From the NCBI GenBank assembly GCA_045644025.1, contig JAZRGE010000129.1, positions 1 to 13,198 on the forward strand: a DNA stretch of 13,198 nt, read 5' to 3'. Made by a program: the position numbers and the translations under genes. The stretch comes from JAZRGE01 sp045644025 (lineage in GTDB: Bacteria > Bacillota > Clostridia > Oscillospirales > Acutalibacteraceae). The notes under the pieces were generated by a model, which was not told the DNA's origin, searched no databases, and saw only the letters and a program-made list of their open reading frames with translations. Every line of letters starts with the position of its first letter. The stretch's first letter is position 1. Positions 6,147 through 12,483 of this stretch are shown here, in pieces.

Positions 6147-7592
6147 CTATTTGGTAGGATTATTTACCACGCCTATGAACAACGGCGCACCGTCGTATCC
6201 GTGAATCACAAACAAAAACGGTCTGTCCAATGTCATATCGATCTCCTCGCTCGGTATACCGGAGCCCATAAGCAACATTGCTGTATATGCGGCGGCCTTG
6301 CAACCCGTTTCGTCGATCACAACTCTTGCACCCTGCTCGGCCTTACCTATAAAGGCTGTGTCGGATGTAAGGGGGGTGAAATCGGCACCTTCGTTAAAGA
6401 TTTCTGTCACCCCAAGGCTTTTCAAACCTTTTTCGAGATCGGTGTTGGATGAGATATCAAATTTAGGAACGGAATAATTTATCTTGCAATATTTTTCGTT
6501 TTCATAATCTCCGGCGATAAGGCTTAATACCTGCTCGTCGTTCAGTAGATCGGTTGGCTTATATCCTTCGTCGGGCAGAATGAAGGTTATTTTTCCTGCA
6601 TTATCGAAATCACGGCTGGATGCAAGGAATTTATCGCCCCAGTAGACGAGACTCATATCGGTGTCGTGCATAAAATCACACTTCACAACGCCGTTTTCTG
6701 CGTGGAAAACATCTTCTTTGGTGTCTTCCTTGATAAACGTGTTGCTCCATTTCGCCTCGAAATAAAGGGTGGTGGCGATGGCCAGAAGAGTTTGCGGATT
6801 AAAGTTTAGCCCCGAAATCTGTTCTTCCAGCATTTCTGCCGTTTGCTGATTAAGCCAATACTGAAATGCGCGGGAGTATTCGGGATCTTCCATATCTCCA
6901 CCGAAGGTATCGGCGTAGTAATTTTCCGAAAGATTATTAAGTGTTTGCTGATTAAAATTCATTTTTTCGTTCAGCCAAAGTGAACCGGCGAGAATAGTCT
7001 TGGATGCACCGTCATTTTTATAATTTCTGTTCCAAATAGCCTTAGCGCTGTTTCTGAGCTGTTCAATGGTATCTTCGCCCAAAAGACTTAGCAGTTGCTT
7101 CCGAGTGGAACCATCGGTTGTCTCTGCCAGCATCCCCAGCCCCATATAGAGATTCAAAGGTGAATATATGGGATTTTCGTTGGCGCGGCTGTCGAGAAAT
7201 ACTGATGTGGTCTTTTTTGTAAATTCCATTAAGGCTGAATAGTCGGCAGGATTGTTTTTGAGAACTTCCCTTTGGTAGTCCGACCATAAAGCGTAGGCTT
7301 CTAGGAATTCTCTTTCGGTGGCGTAGTTTTCTTCTATGGGATAGGAGGGGCAGGATGGATATTCGGCAGCCGTGAGCGCATAGGCTTTAAGATAAACGTT
7401 GCTCCCATAAGGGGATTTGCCCTGCGGCCAGAAGATAATGCTTGCCACAATGGAGAGCACAAGGCAGGCGGCCGTAGCGGCTATTCTCCAGCCGCGGCTA
7501 AGCCTCGCTTTTGAGAATTTGAATTGCTCAGCATCGGTTATCAACTTGCTGTCAATATCGCCGAAAGCGTTCCATAATTTATTGTTTTTCAT
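6147..7592 (-). CDS. Membrane-anchored serpin with an ECF-partner-like N-terminus
   Basis: A 481-aa serpin (MEROPS I4), normally a suicide inhibitor of serine proteases. Residues 1-36 are a short polar head (GDIDSKLITDAE at 11-22) ending in basic residues (R30, R33, R36). Then comes one transmembrane helix (about 37-55), a tyrosine- and acid-rich linker (about 56-118) and a full serpin domain (about 118-481). Diagnostic blocks are FLDSRANENPIYSPLNLYMG, ATTLYFEAKW (273-282), FILPDEG and the C-terminal LDRPFLFVI...LFIGVVNNP. The hinge ETGCKAAAYTAM (428-439) has small residues at P12-P10, as in inhibitory serpins, with Cys at P14 and Lys at P13. Counting from the hinge puts P1 near S444 or M442. 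The ATG overlaps the sigma-factor stop by 4 nt (ATGA), with AAGGAG seven bases upstream. Orientation, basic side in, puts the serpin outside the cell. The head lacks a zinc-binding anti-sigma HxxxCxxC motif. Confidence 0.9.
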   Translation of the reverse strand: MKNNKLWNAFGDIDSKLITDAEQFKFSKARLSRGWRIAATAACLVLSIVASIIFWPQGKSPYGSNVYLKAYALTAAEYPSCPSYPIEENYATEREFLEAYALWSDYQREVLKNNPADYSALMEFTKKTTSVFLDSRANENPIYSPLNLYMGLGMLAETTDGSTRKQLLSLLGEDTIEQLRNSAKAIWNRNYKNDGASKTILAGSLWLNEKMNFNQQTLNNLSENYYADTFGGDMEDPEYSRAFQYWLNQQTAEMLEEQISGLNFNPQTLLAIATTLYFEAKWSNTFIKEDTKEDVFHAENGVVKCDFMHDTDMSLVYWGDKFLASSRDFDNAGKITFILPDEGYKPTDLLNDEQVLSLIAGDYENEKYCKINYSVPKFDISSNTDLEKGLKSLGVTEIFNEGADFTPLTSDTAFIGKAEQGARVVIDETGCKAAAYTAMLLMGSGIPSEEIDMTLDRPFLFVIHGYDGAPLFIGVVNNPTK

Positions 7593-8146
7593 ATTTTCAC
7601 TCCTTGGGTTTCCAACGCCCTTTTTAGGCTTTGCCTCAGGCGGAAAAGTTTTTGTGAAATGTGGGCAGGGGTGGTATGGGCGCGCTCGGCTATCTCCTTA
7701 TGATTGTAGCCGTGCCAATAGCGCAGAATGAATATGGCTCGGTCGGATTCTTTTAATGAAAGTAGCCATGTGTTGATATATTCCGTTGTTTCCAGCGAAT
7801 CGATGCTTTCTTCCACCGAAATATCATCGGTCAGGCATTCTTCCAGCTCTGAAAGAAGCACATCCAGCCCGCAATTCCGTTTGCCGGCGGTGTTGCTGCG
7901 CAGGATAGAAATAGCTTTGTTGCGCGCTATTTTACCCAGATATGCGGCAAGGCTTTGGGGTTCTTGGGGCGGAATACTGTTCCAAACGGCCAGGAATGTA
8001 TCGTTTACGCACTCCTCCGCATCCCGAATGTCGCAAAGCAGGCGCAGGGCTATGCTGCGGCAAAAGGAGCCGTATTTTTTCTTTGCTTCTGCGATTGCCT
8101 GTTGATCGCGCCGAAAAAACAATTCTATTATCGTTCTATCGTCCAC
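7589..8146 (-). CDS. ECF-type RNA polymerase sigma-70 family sigma factor
   Basis: A 185-aa extracytoplasmic-function sigma factor. Region 2 lies at about 10-85 (RDAEECVNDTFLAVWNSI at 41-58, then AYLGKIARNKAISILR, the -10-recognising part). Region 4 lies at about 120-178 (LKESDRAIFILRYWHGYNHKEIA, followed by a helix-turn-helix with TTPAHISQKLFRLRQSLK). There is no region 3, as expected. The GTG start at 8146 is set by AAAGGAGGTGG (8151-8161); the ATG at 8150 is out of frame and stops within five codons. The gene is the first of a two-gene operon and overlaps the serpin gene by 4 nt, the usual arrangement for an ECF sigma factor and its membrane regulator. The upstream promoter has ECF rather than sigma-A form, so positive autoregulation is likely. 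Its other targets cannot be told from this window. Confidence 0.93.
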   Translation of the reverse strand: MDDRTIIELFFRRDQQAIAEAKKKYGSFCRSIALRLLCDIRDAEECVNDTFLAVWNSIPPQEPQSLAAYLGKIARNKAISILRSNTAGKRNCGLDVLLSELEECLTDDISVEESIDSLETTEYINTWLLSLKESDRAIFILRYWHGYNHKEIAERAHTTPAHISQKLFRLRQSLKRALETQGVKI

Positions 8147-8162
8147 ACATCCACCTCCTTTT

Positions 8163-8182
8163 AGGTAAAAGGCCTTTCACCT
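8163..8182. repeat. Palindrome at the start of the sigma-serpin transcript
   Basis: AGGTAAAAGGCCTTTCACCT is self-complementary except for one pair (fifth from each end), and the flanking T8162/A8183 extends it. It lies between the ECF-like -10 and the ribosome binding site, across the predicted transcription start (about 8178). It could be an operator for a dimeric regulator or a small hairpin at the mRNA 5' end. The half that reads TATAGGTGAAAGG on the minus strand resembles leaders I recall near other clostridial ECF genes, but I cannot verify that here. Confidence 0.5.
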
Positions 8183-8185
8183 ATA

Positions 8186-8213
8186 TAGTCGCAAAACGCT
8201 ACGATTTATTTCA
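8186..8213 (-). promoter_or_regulatory. ECF-type promoter of the sigma factor-serpin operon
   Basis: On the minus strand TGAAAT (8208-8213) and CGACTA (8186-8191) are separated by 16 bp. This resembles ECF promoters such as those of B. subtilis SigM, SigV, SigX and SigW (TGAAAC or TGTAAC, 16-17 bp, CGTC/CGAC/CGTA). No sigma-A promoter is obvious in the same interval. The fit suggests that the sigma factor transcribes its own operon. The predicted leader is about 30 nt. Confidence 0.65.
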
Positions 8214-8256
8214 CTTCTTATTTTAATTTTTATTTCTTTTTCTTTCAAGAGTTATC

Positions 8257-8285
8257 TTGACGAGGGTAAAGATGGGACTTATAAT
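8257..8285 (+). promoter_or_regulatory. Sigma-A promoter of the PHP-domain gene
   Basis: TTGACG (8257-8262) and TATAAT (8280-8285) are separated by 17 bp. The start site should fall near 8291-8293, only about 11 nt before the ATG at 8303. The Shine-Dalgarno sequence GAGGTG (8292-8297) would then be at the very 5' end of the mRNA. Confidence 0.8.
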
Positions 8286-8302
8286 GTGCTTGAGGTGATT
8301 TT

Positions 8303-9337
8303 ATGAGAAAATATCTCTTGCCCGAAAACGGAAGGTTCTATAAAGCCAATCTGCATTGCCACAGCGATTATTCCGATGGCAGGCTGGCTCCCGAAGTGCT
8401 TAAAAAAATGTATAAGGAGCAGGGCTATTCGGTGCTTGCTATCACCGATCACGAATCCATATTTGATCACACGGCCATGAACGAGCCCGATTTCCTGCTT
8501 ATTCCCGGCTACGAAAAGGAGCTTAACTCCGTGGCCGATGATTGGGAAGATGTTATCACCACACATCTTTGCATCTACCCCAAAAAGAAGGGCGTTTTCG
8601 ATAATATTTGTTTCGATCCCGATTTTGTGCACCCTAAATTCCGCTGGATGCACACTCCTGAATTAAAGGAAAAAGTAACCTATGTGGGAGAGCCTTATAA
8701 ATCTCAATATAGCGTTGAGTGCATAAACCACTTTTTCGAAGAAGCCAAGAAGAGAGATTATCTTATCACGGTGAATCACCCCTGGTGGTCTCAGGCACCC
8801 ATAAGGGATTTCCTGCAGTTTAAGGGTATGTTTGCTATGGAGATTCTTAATTTCTCCAGCAGCACTTCCGGCCACGATGAAGAAGATCAGCGCTACTACG
8901 ATTTTCTCTTGCGCGAAGGCAATAAGATAAAATGCATTGCTGCTGATGATAACCACAACGAGCGCGGCCTTAATATGGATGATCCTTATTTCGATTCCTT
9001 CGGCGGATTCACAATGATAAAGGCCGATGAACTCACACACGAGGCTATAATTGATGCTCTGGAAAAAGGGCATTCCTATGCCAGCGGCGGCCCTGAGATA
9101 AAGGAACTTTATTATGAAGACGGCCGTGTGCATATCGAGACGTCGGATGCCTTGATGATTGTGATGAGCACGGGCAACCGCTATACCCGCCGCGTGCGAG
9201 GCACAGCCGATGCACCCGTGAATTCGGCCGATTTTGATGCAAGGCCTGTGAAGGGATATTTCCGAATAACTGTGACGGATAAATTCGGCAGAAAAGCCTA
9301 CACAAATGCCTACTTCCCCGAAGAATATCTTAAATAA
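8303..9337 (+). CDS. PHP-domain metal-dependent phosphoesterase
   Basis: A 344-aa soluble protein. The PHP metal-binding motifs are complete and in order: NLHCHSDYSDG (16-26; H18, H20, D25), AITDHE (46-51; H50), the GYE glutamate E71, TTHL (H88), VNHPW (157-161; H159) and AADDNHN (213-219; D215/D216, H218). That is the ligand set for a trinuclear metal site, so the enzyme is probably active on a phosphoester; the substrate (nucleotide, sugar phosphate or other) is unknown. Residues about 265-344 form a beta-rich tail ending KAYTNAYFPEEYLK, commonly seen after PHP domains in this group. ATG 8303 has GAGGTG five bases upstream. The gene is divergent from the sigma-serpin operon and ends at its own terminator, so it is a single-gene unit. 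Confidence 0.88.
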   Translation: MRKYLLPENGRFYKANLHCHSDYSDGRLAPEVLKKMYKEQGYSVLAITDHESIFDHTAMNEPDFLLIPGYEKELNSVADDWEDVITTHLCIYPKKKGVFDNICFDPDFVHPKFRWMHTPELKEKVTYVGEPYKSQYSVECINHFFEEAKKRDYLITVNHPWWSQAPIRDFLQFKGMFAMEILNFSSSTSGHDEEDQRYYDFLLREGNKIKCIAADDNHNERGLNMDDPYFDSFGGFTMIKADELTHEAIIDALEKGHSYASGGPEIKELYYEDGRVHIETSDALMIVMSTGNRYTRRVRGTADAPVNSADFDARPVKGYFRITVTDKFGRKAYTNAYFPEEYLK

Positions 9338-9341
9338 AAGC

Positions 9342-9375
9342 AAGAAAGCCTCGGCGATTACGCCGAGGCTTTCTT
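9342..9375. terminator. Bidirectional intrinsic terminator between PHP and MFS genes
   Basis: A perfect 15-bp stem (9342-9356 and 9361-9375) with an ATTA loop. The core GCCTCGGCG is flanked by A-rich bases on the left arm and T-rich bases on the right. It begins five bases after the PHP stop codon and ends nine bases before the MFS stop on the opposite strand, so it should end both transcripts. Confidence 0.9.
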
Positions 9376-9383
9376 ATATATCT

Positions 9384-10715
9384 TTATAGTTTTTTAAGTT
9401 TCATATTGCGGGCAACGAGAGTGAGCACAAGCATCACAATATATAGGCAACCAATAAGAATAAAGCCCGCGTTCCATCCAAATGAGCCTGTTATATAGCC
9501 GAAGGTGGCCTCTTGTGTGGCGGCGCCCATATAAACAGCCCAATCCAGCACACCCACAACTGTGGCGGCAAAGGCACGGCCGCCCATATCTCCGGCAATG
9601 GCCCAAATCACGCCCGTCACCATTCCGAAGGTGCCTGCAAGGAAAAGCATCACCGAAATGAGCACAGGATTCTGGGCAGGATTAATAAATGGGAAGCAAC
9701 ATAAAATTATAAAGGTGACAACGGATGCCAGGATAAGCATTGGCTCGCGCTTGCCATGAAAGATCTTATCGGTGATAAAAGGGAAGACAAACATTGCGCA
9801 GGCCTGCCCCAGCGGCAGCAGAACAATTGTGGTGAGGCTACCTTTAAGATCTAATCCGCTTTCGGCAAAATATGTAGGCATCCAGTTGAGCAGGCCGTAG
9901 CGACCAATTCCTGCGATGGCCGAAATAAGGCAGAAGACTATCACCTTAGGTTCGGAAAAGAGCACTTTATATGGATAGAAAAAGCCCTTTTTCTCTATCT
10001 CGGAAGCAAGAGCGGCATCTCTTTTGGCCGCGGCGGAATCCTCTTCCTCGAAAGCCGCAAGGCCAACGTCTTCCGGCTTCACCTTGAAGAAGAAAAAGAA
10101 GGCGATGAGCATAACAAGCATCGGGATCATAGGAAGGCGGAATGCTGCCCTCCAACCCCAATCGGGATTAAGATTCAAGCAAAAGAAAATAGTGAAATAA
10201 GTTACCACCTGGGCGAGACCTGTGAAGGATGTGGCAAAGCCGGAGGCAAACCCGCGATCTTTTTTTGGCCACCATTTGTTGATAACACCCAGACCATTTG
10301 CCCAAACCATTGCCTGGAAGAAACCGTTTGCTCCCCAAAGCACTGCGATAAGCGTGAGATTATCGGCGAAGGAGAGGGCAATATTCAGCGCAGCAGAACC
10401 CAGCACACCCGCCGCCATGGTGCGCTTGTAGCCAAAGAGCGAGCCGATCCTTCCGCTCGCAAGCTGGCCGAAAGCATAGCACCAGAAAAGTGCAGATGAA
10501 ACCACGCCGATGGGAGCGGTATCGGGTGAACCGTTGGCCTTGAAAAACCCGAAAGCCTCAGCAATATCAGTCTTCACCAGGTTTATGTTTTGCCTGCCGT
10601 TGTAGAAGAAGAGATAGAGCAGACTAAAGCTTAGGAGCATAAGCCAGGCGTATTTCTTAAACCTTGCATAATCGGCTGCAGAATAGCCGAAAGTGGAACT
10701 AAGTTTTGCTTTCAT
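9384..10715 (-). CDS. MFS transporter of the organophosphate:phosphate antiporter (GlpT/UhpT-like) family
   Basis: A 443-aa integral membrane protein with about 12 helices and a cytoplasmic charged loop (about 213-250) between the two halves. Family features are FFYNGRQNINLVKTDI (36-51), the W-x-NG-x-FQ-x-M block near 127-137, KWWPKKDRG (147-155) and GRYGLLNWMPTYFAE (271-285). R41 and R272 align by eye with GlpT R45 and R269, the arginines that bind phosphate, so the substrate is probably an organophosphate exchanged for inorganic phosphate. The start is ATG 10715, with GGAGG five bases upstream; the longer frame to 10769 would overlap the previous gene and lacks a site. It is the last gene of the MscS-SGNH-MFS operon, 25 nt after the hydrolase stop, and ends at the 9342-9375 terminator. 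The exact substrate is not readable. Confidence 0.86.
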   Translation of the reverse strand: MKAKLSSTFGYSAADYARFKKYAWLMLLSFSLLYLFFYNGRQNINLVKTDIAEAFGFFKANGSPDTAPIGVVSSALFWCYAFGQLASGRIGSLFGYKRTMAAGVLGSAALNIALSFADNLTLIAVLWGANGFFQAMVWANGLGVINKWWPKKDRGFASGFATSFTGLAQVVTYFTIFFCLNLNPDWGWRAAFRLPMIPMLVMLIAFFFFFKVKPEDVGLAAFEEEDSAAAKRDAALASEIEKKGFFYPYKVLFSEPKVIVFCLISAIAGIGRYGLLNWMPTYFAESGLDLKGSLTTIVLLPLGQACAMFVFPFITDKIFHGKREPMLILASVVTFIILCCFPFINPAQNPVLISVMLFLAGTFGMVTGVIWAIAGDMGGRAFAATVVGVLDWAVYMGAATQEATFGYITGSFGWNAGFILIGCLYIVMLVLTLVARNMKLKKL

Positions 10716-10740
10716 AATAACCTCCGTTGCCTCACGGCGT

Positions 10741-11382
10741 TTATTCGGACATTGCTTTAAGAACACCATTTTTTATATCCTGCATACCTTTTATGTTGGG
10801 ATGGCCGCAGGTCTTGCCGATCCAATCAAACTCCACCGGCTTCGCGCCGTACTTTTTGCAGATTTCGGCCATCCCTTTTGGGATTTCAGGCTTAAGATCG
10901 GTGTTGGCCAGGCAATAAATTTCCGCTTCGGGAAGCTGCTCGCGCAATGTCTTAATAAAGTAGGCTGTGGCCGGCAGAACGGAAAACAGATCTTCTTCGG
11001 CAAAATCATCAAACTTCACTTCCCCAATAGGGGCATCTGCCCAGCTATCGTTGGTGCCGCCGAAGATAAACACGATGTCTACCTTGTTCTGCTTAAAGAA
11101 ACCGTCGGCAATGTGCTTGCGCAGCCTGCAAATAAAGGAATTTGTGGCAGAACAGTCTGTGTTGTTGTAGCCTGTGTGGCAAATAGTGGAGCCCGACCAA
11201 CTGTCGTTCAAAATTATATTGAGATCGGCTTCTTCGGCCAGCATATGCCACCATGTCTCTTCCACCCTGGAAACGTCGGTTTGCTCCGGGTTGGGATTTT
11301 CCGAATACCATTCCACGTTGCCTTCGGGGATATATCCGCGGAAGGTGGAGTAGCTATCACCGAAAATCACGGCGTTCTTCAT
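10741..11382 (-). CDS. SGNH/GDSL-type hydrolase
   Basis: A 213-aa protein of the SGNH hydrolase superfamily, which contains esterases, lipases and carbohydrate acetyl-esterases. The blocks are FGDSYSTF (7-14; nucleophile S10), SWSGSTICHTGY (61-72; oxyanion Gly64), FGGTNDSW (107-114; N111) and CGHPNIKGM (192-200; catalytic H194). The Asp normally two or three residues before the His is absent: the residues there are T191 and C192, and the nearest Asp is D187. No signal peptide is present, so it should be cytoplasmic. ATG 11382 is chosen because GGGTGA lies just upstream and the frame to 11421 would overlap the MscS end. It sits 16 nt after mscS-like and 25 nt before the transporter gene, so it is the middle gene of one operon. 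Acting on a phosphorylated or acylated solute carried by the transporter is plausible but unproven. Confidence 0.85.
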   Translation of the reverse strand: MKNAVIFGDSYSTFRGYIPEGNVEWYSENPNPEQTDVSRVEETWWHMLAEEADLNIILNDSWSGSTICHTGYNNTDCSATNSFICRLRKHIADGFFKQNKVDIVFIFGGTNDSWADAPIGEVKFDDFAEEDLFSVLPATAYFIKTLREQLPEAEIYCLANTDLKPEIPKGMAEICKKYGAKPVEFDWIGKTCGHPNIKGMQDIKNGVLKAMSE

Positions 11383-11398
11383 TTTATCACCCACTACA

Positions 11399-12193
11399 TC
11401 ATTTTTCTGCCACGTGCACATTCACGTGAGGGTAGCTTATTGTTATTCCGTTTTTATCAAAGGTGGGTTTCACGGCATCCATTATATCGAAATAGACCGT
11501 CCAATAATCGTCGCTTTTGCACCAGGCGCGGGCGGTGTAGGTTATGTTGCTGTCGTTGTAGGCGCTCACGTGCACCTGAGGCCTGAGATCGTCCTCGCCA
11601 AGGGTGAGCGGGTGGCTGCAAAGCATATCCTTAAGAACGGATTTCACTTTTTCAACGTCGTCGCAGTAGGAGGCAGAAACCGAAATATCCACTCGGCGGT
11701 TCAAGGCGCTGGAATAGTTGGTGATATTGGAATTGGCCACGGTGCTGTTGGGGATCTGAATAAGCTTTTTATCGGGGGTATCCAGCTTGGTGTAGAAAAG
11801 ACCCACTTCGCGCACAGTGCCCGATTCGCCGCCTGCATCCACATAATCTCCTATATGAAACGGATGGTTGGAGATTATCTGGATTCCGCCGAAAACGTTG
11901 GAAAGAAAGCCTTGAATAGCAAGCGAAAATGCAACGCCCACTACCGACAGAGCCGCCACAAGGGACGACACCGAAATTCCCAGGCTGCCGATCACAATTA
12001 TCACGGCCATAAAGAGCAAGATCGCCTTTACGGCAAGGCGAAGAATTTTGTGAACGGTGGGATCCAGGCTGGACCTCTTTATTATCCTATCTAAAAGGAA
12101 AAGGATCAGCTTAACGGCTAAAAGGCAAACTATCGCCAAAAGCGCCACCGAGACAGCCTTTTGATAGGGGAAGTTTTTTAAGAATTCGTGCAT
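11399..12193 (-). CDS. Small-conductance mechanosensitive ion channel (MscS family)
   Basis: A 264-aa membrane protein close in length to E. coli MscS (286 aa). Hydrophobic helices lie at about 12-34, 51-71 and 73-107; the third is the Gly/Ala-rich pore helix (SLVAALSVVGVAFSLAIQGF). Next is the beta domain with PFHIGDYVDAGGESGTVREVG (111-131) and IQIPNSTVANSNI (145-157), then the alpha/beta vestibule ending in ITISYPHVNVHV (250-261). It forms a heptameric tension-gated pore that releases solutes during osmotic downshock. ATG 12193 has AAGGAGA seven bases upstream. It is the first gene of the operon with the SGNH hydrolase and the phosphate antiporter-like carrier, an uncommon partnership. An extended -10 promoter lies upstream (12224-12252). 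Confidence 0.93.
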   Translation of the reverse strand: MHEFLKNFPYQKAVSVALLAIVCLLAVKLILFLLDRIIKRSSLDPTVHKILRLAVKAILLFMAVIIVIGSLGISVSSLVAALSVVGVAFSLAIQGFLSNVFGGIQIISNHPFHIGDYVDAGGESGTVREVGLFYTKLDTPDKKLIQIPNSTVANSNITNYSSALNRRVDISVSASYCDDVEKVKSVLKDMLCSHPLTLGEDDLRPQVHVSAYNDSNITYTARAWCKSDDYWTVYFDIMDAVKPTFDKNGITISYPHVNVHVAEK

Positions 12194-12223
12194 AAGAGAT
12201 CTCCTTAAGCTTTTTTCCTGCTC

Positions 12224-12252
12224 ATTGTAGCATACCCCGATATAAAAGTAAA
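12224..12252 (-). promoter_or_regulatory. Promoter of the MscS-SGNH-MFS operon
   Basis: TTTACT (12247-12252) and TACAAT (12224-12229) are separated by 17 bp, and TGC just before the -10 makes it an extended -10. Transcription would start near 12217, about 24 nt before the MscS ATG, leaving room for the AAGGAGA site. Confidence 0.65.
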
Positions 12253-12313
12253 GTTGCTAATTAGGCAGTGTGTTCAAGGCTTATCTGCAAAGTTTGTGCA
12301 GTTGTTATAAACT

Positions 12314-12334
12314 TCCGAAATTTGGCTCCGAAAT
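12314..12334 (+). repeat. Direct repeat TCCGAAAT x2
   Basis: TCCGAAAT occurs at 12314-12321 and 12327-12334, a 13-bp period, within the 290-bp divergent region. The second copy overlaps the -35 of the weaker glycosyltransferase promoter. It might be a regulator site; two 8-mers alone are weak evidence. The rest of this region (12194-12483) holds promoters for both flanking genes and nothing else I can name. Confidence 0.3.
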
Positions 12335-12350
12335 TATGTGATATTATACT
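12322..12350 (+). promoter_or_regulatory. Possible upstream promoter of the glycosyltransferase gene
   Basis: TTGGCT (12322-12327) and TATACT (12345-12350) are 17 bp apart. The match is weaker than that of the promoter 38 bp downstream, with which it would form a tandem pair. Confidence 0.35.
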
Positions 12351-12359
12351 GCGGAATGG

Positions 12360-12388
12360 TTGACTTTTTGGTTGTGTAAAGGTATAAT
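12360..12388 (+). promoter_or_regulatory. Sigma-A promoter of the glycosyltransferase gene
   Basis: TTGACT (12360-12365) and a perfect TATAAT (12383-12388) are separated by 17 bp. The start would be near 12395, leaving about 89 nt to the ATG at 12484, or about 29 nt to the in-frame ATG at 12424. Confidence 0.8.
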
Positions 12389-12483
12389 TCTTTGTAATAG
12401 GCTTATTACGGGATAGTATATTTATGCGATGCCGAAAACAGCCGATTTTACACTCGGAGCAAGGGAGTGAAACGTTTAGGAAT

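Noticed and set aside
6147..7592. Reading the serpin N-terminus as an ordinary cleavable signal peptide
   Set aside because: The polar head is about 36 residues long, the hydrophobic helix is followed by FWPQGKS with no clear signal peptidase site, and the gene is coupled to a sigma factor; a signal anchor fits better.
8279..9343. Minus-strand open frames across the PHP gene
   Set aside because: The plus strand carries an intact set of PHP metal motifs; the antisense frames have low-complexity, motif-free translations.
10716..10769. Upstream start for the MFS gene at 10769
   Set aside because: It would overlap the SGNH hydrolase end and add a polar, charged stretch before the usual N-terminus; GGAGG precedes ATG 10715.
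11383..11421. Upstream ATG at 11421 for the SGNH hydrolase
   Set aside because: It overlaps the end of the MscS gene and adds 13 residues before the family's normal MKNAVIFGDS start.
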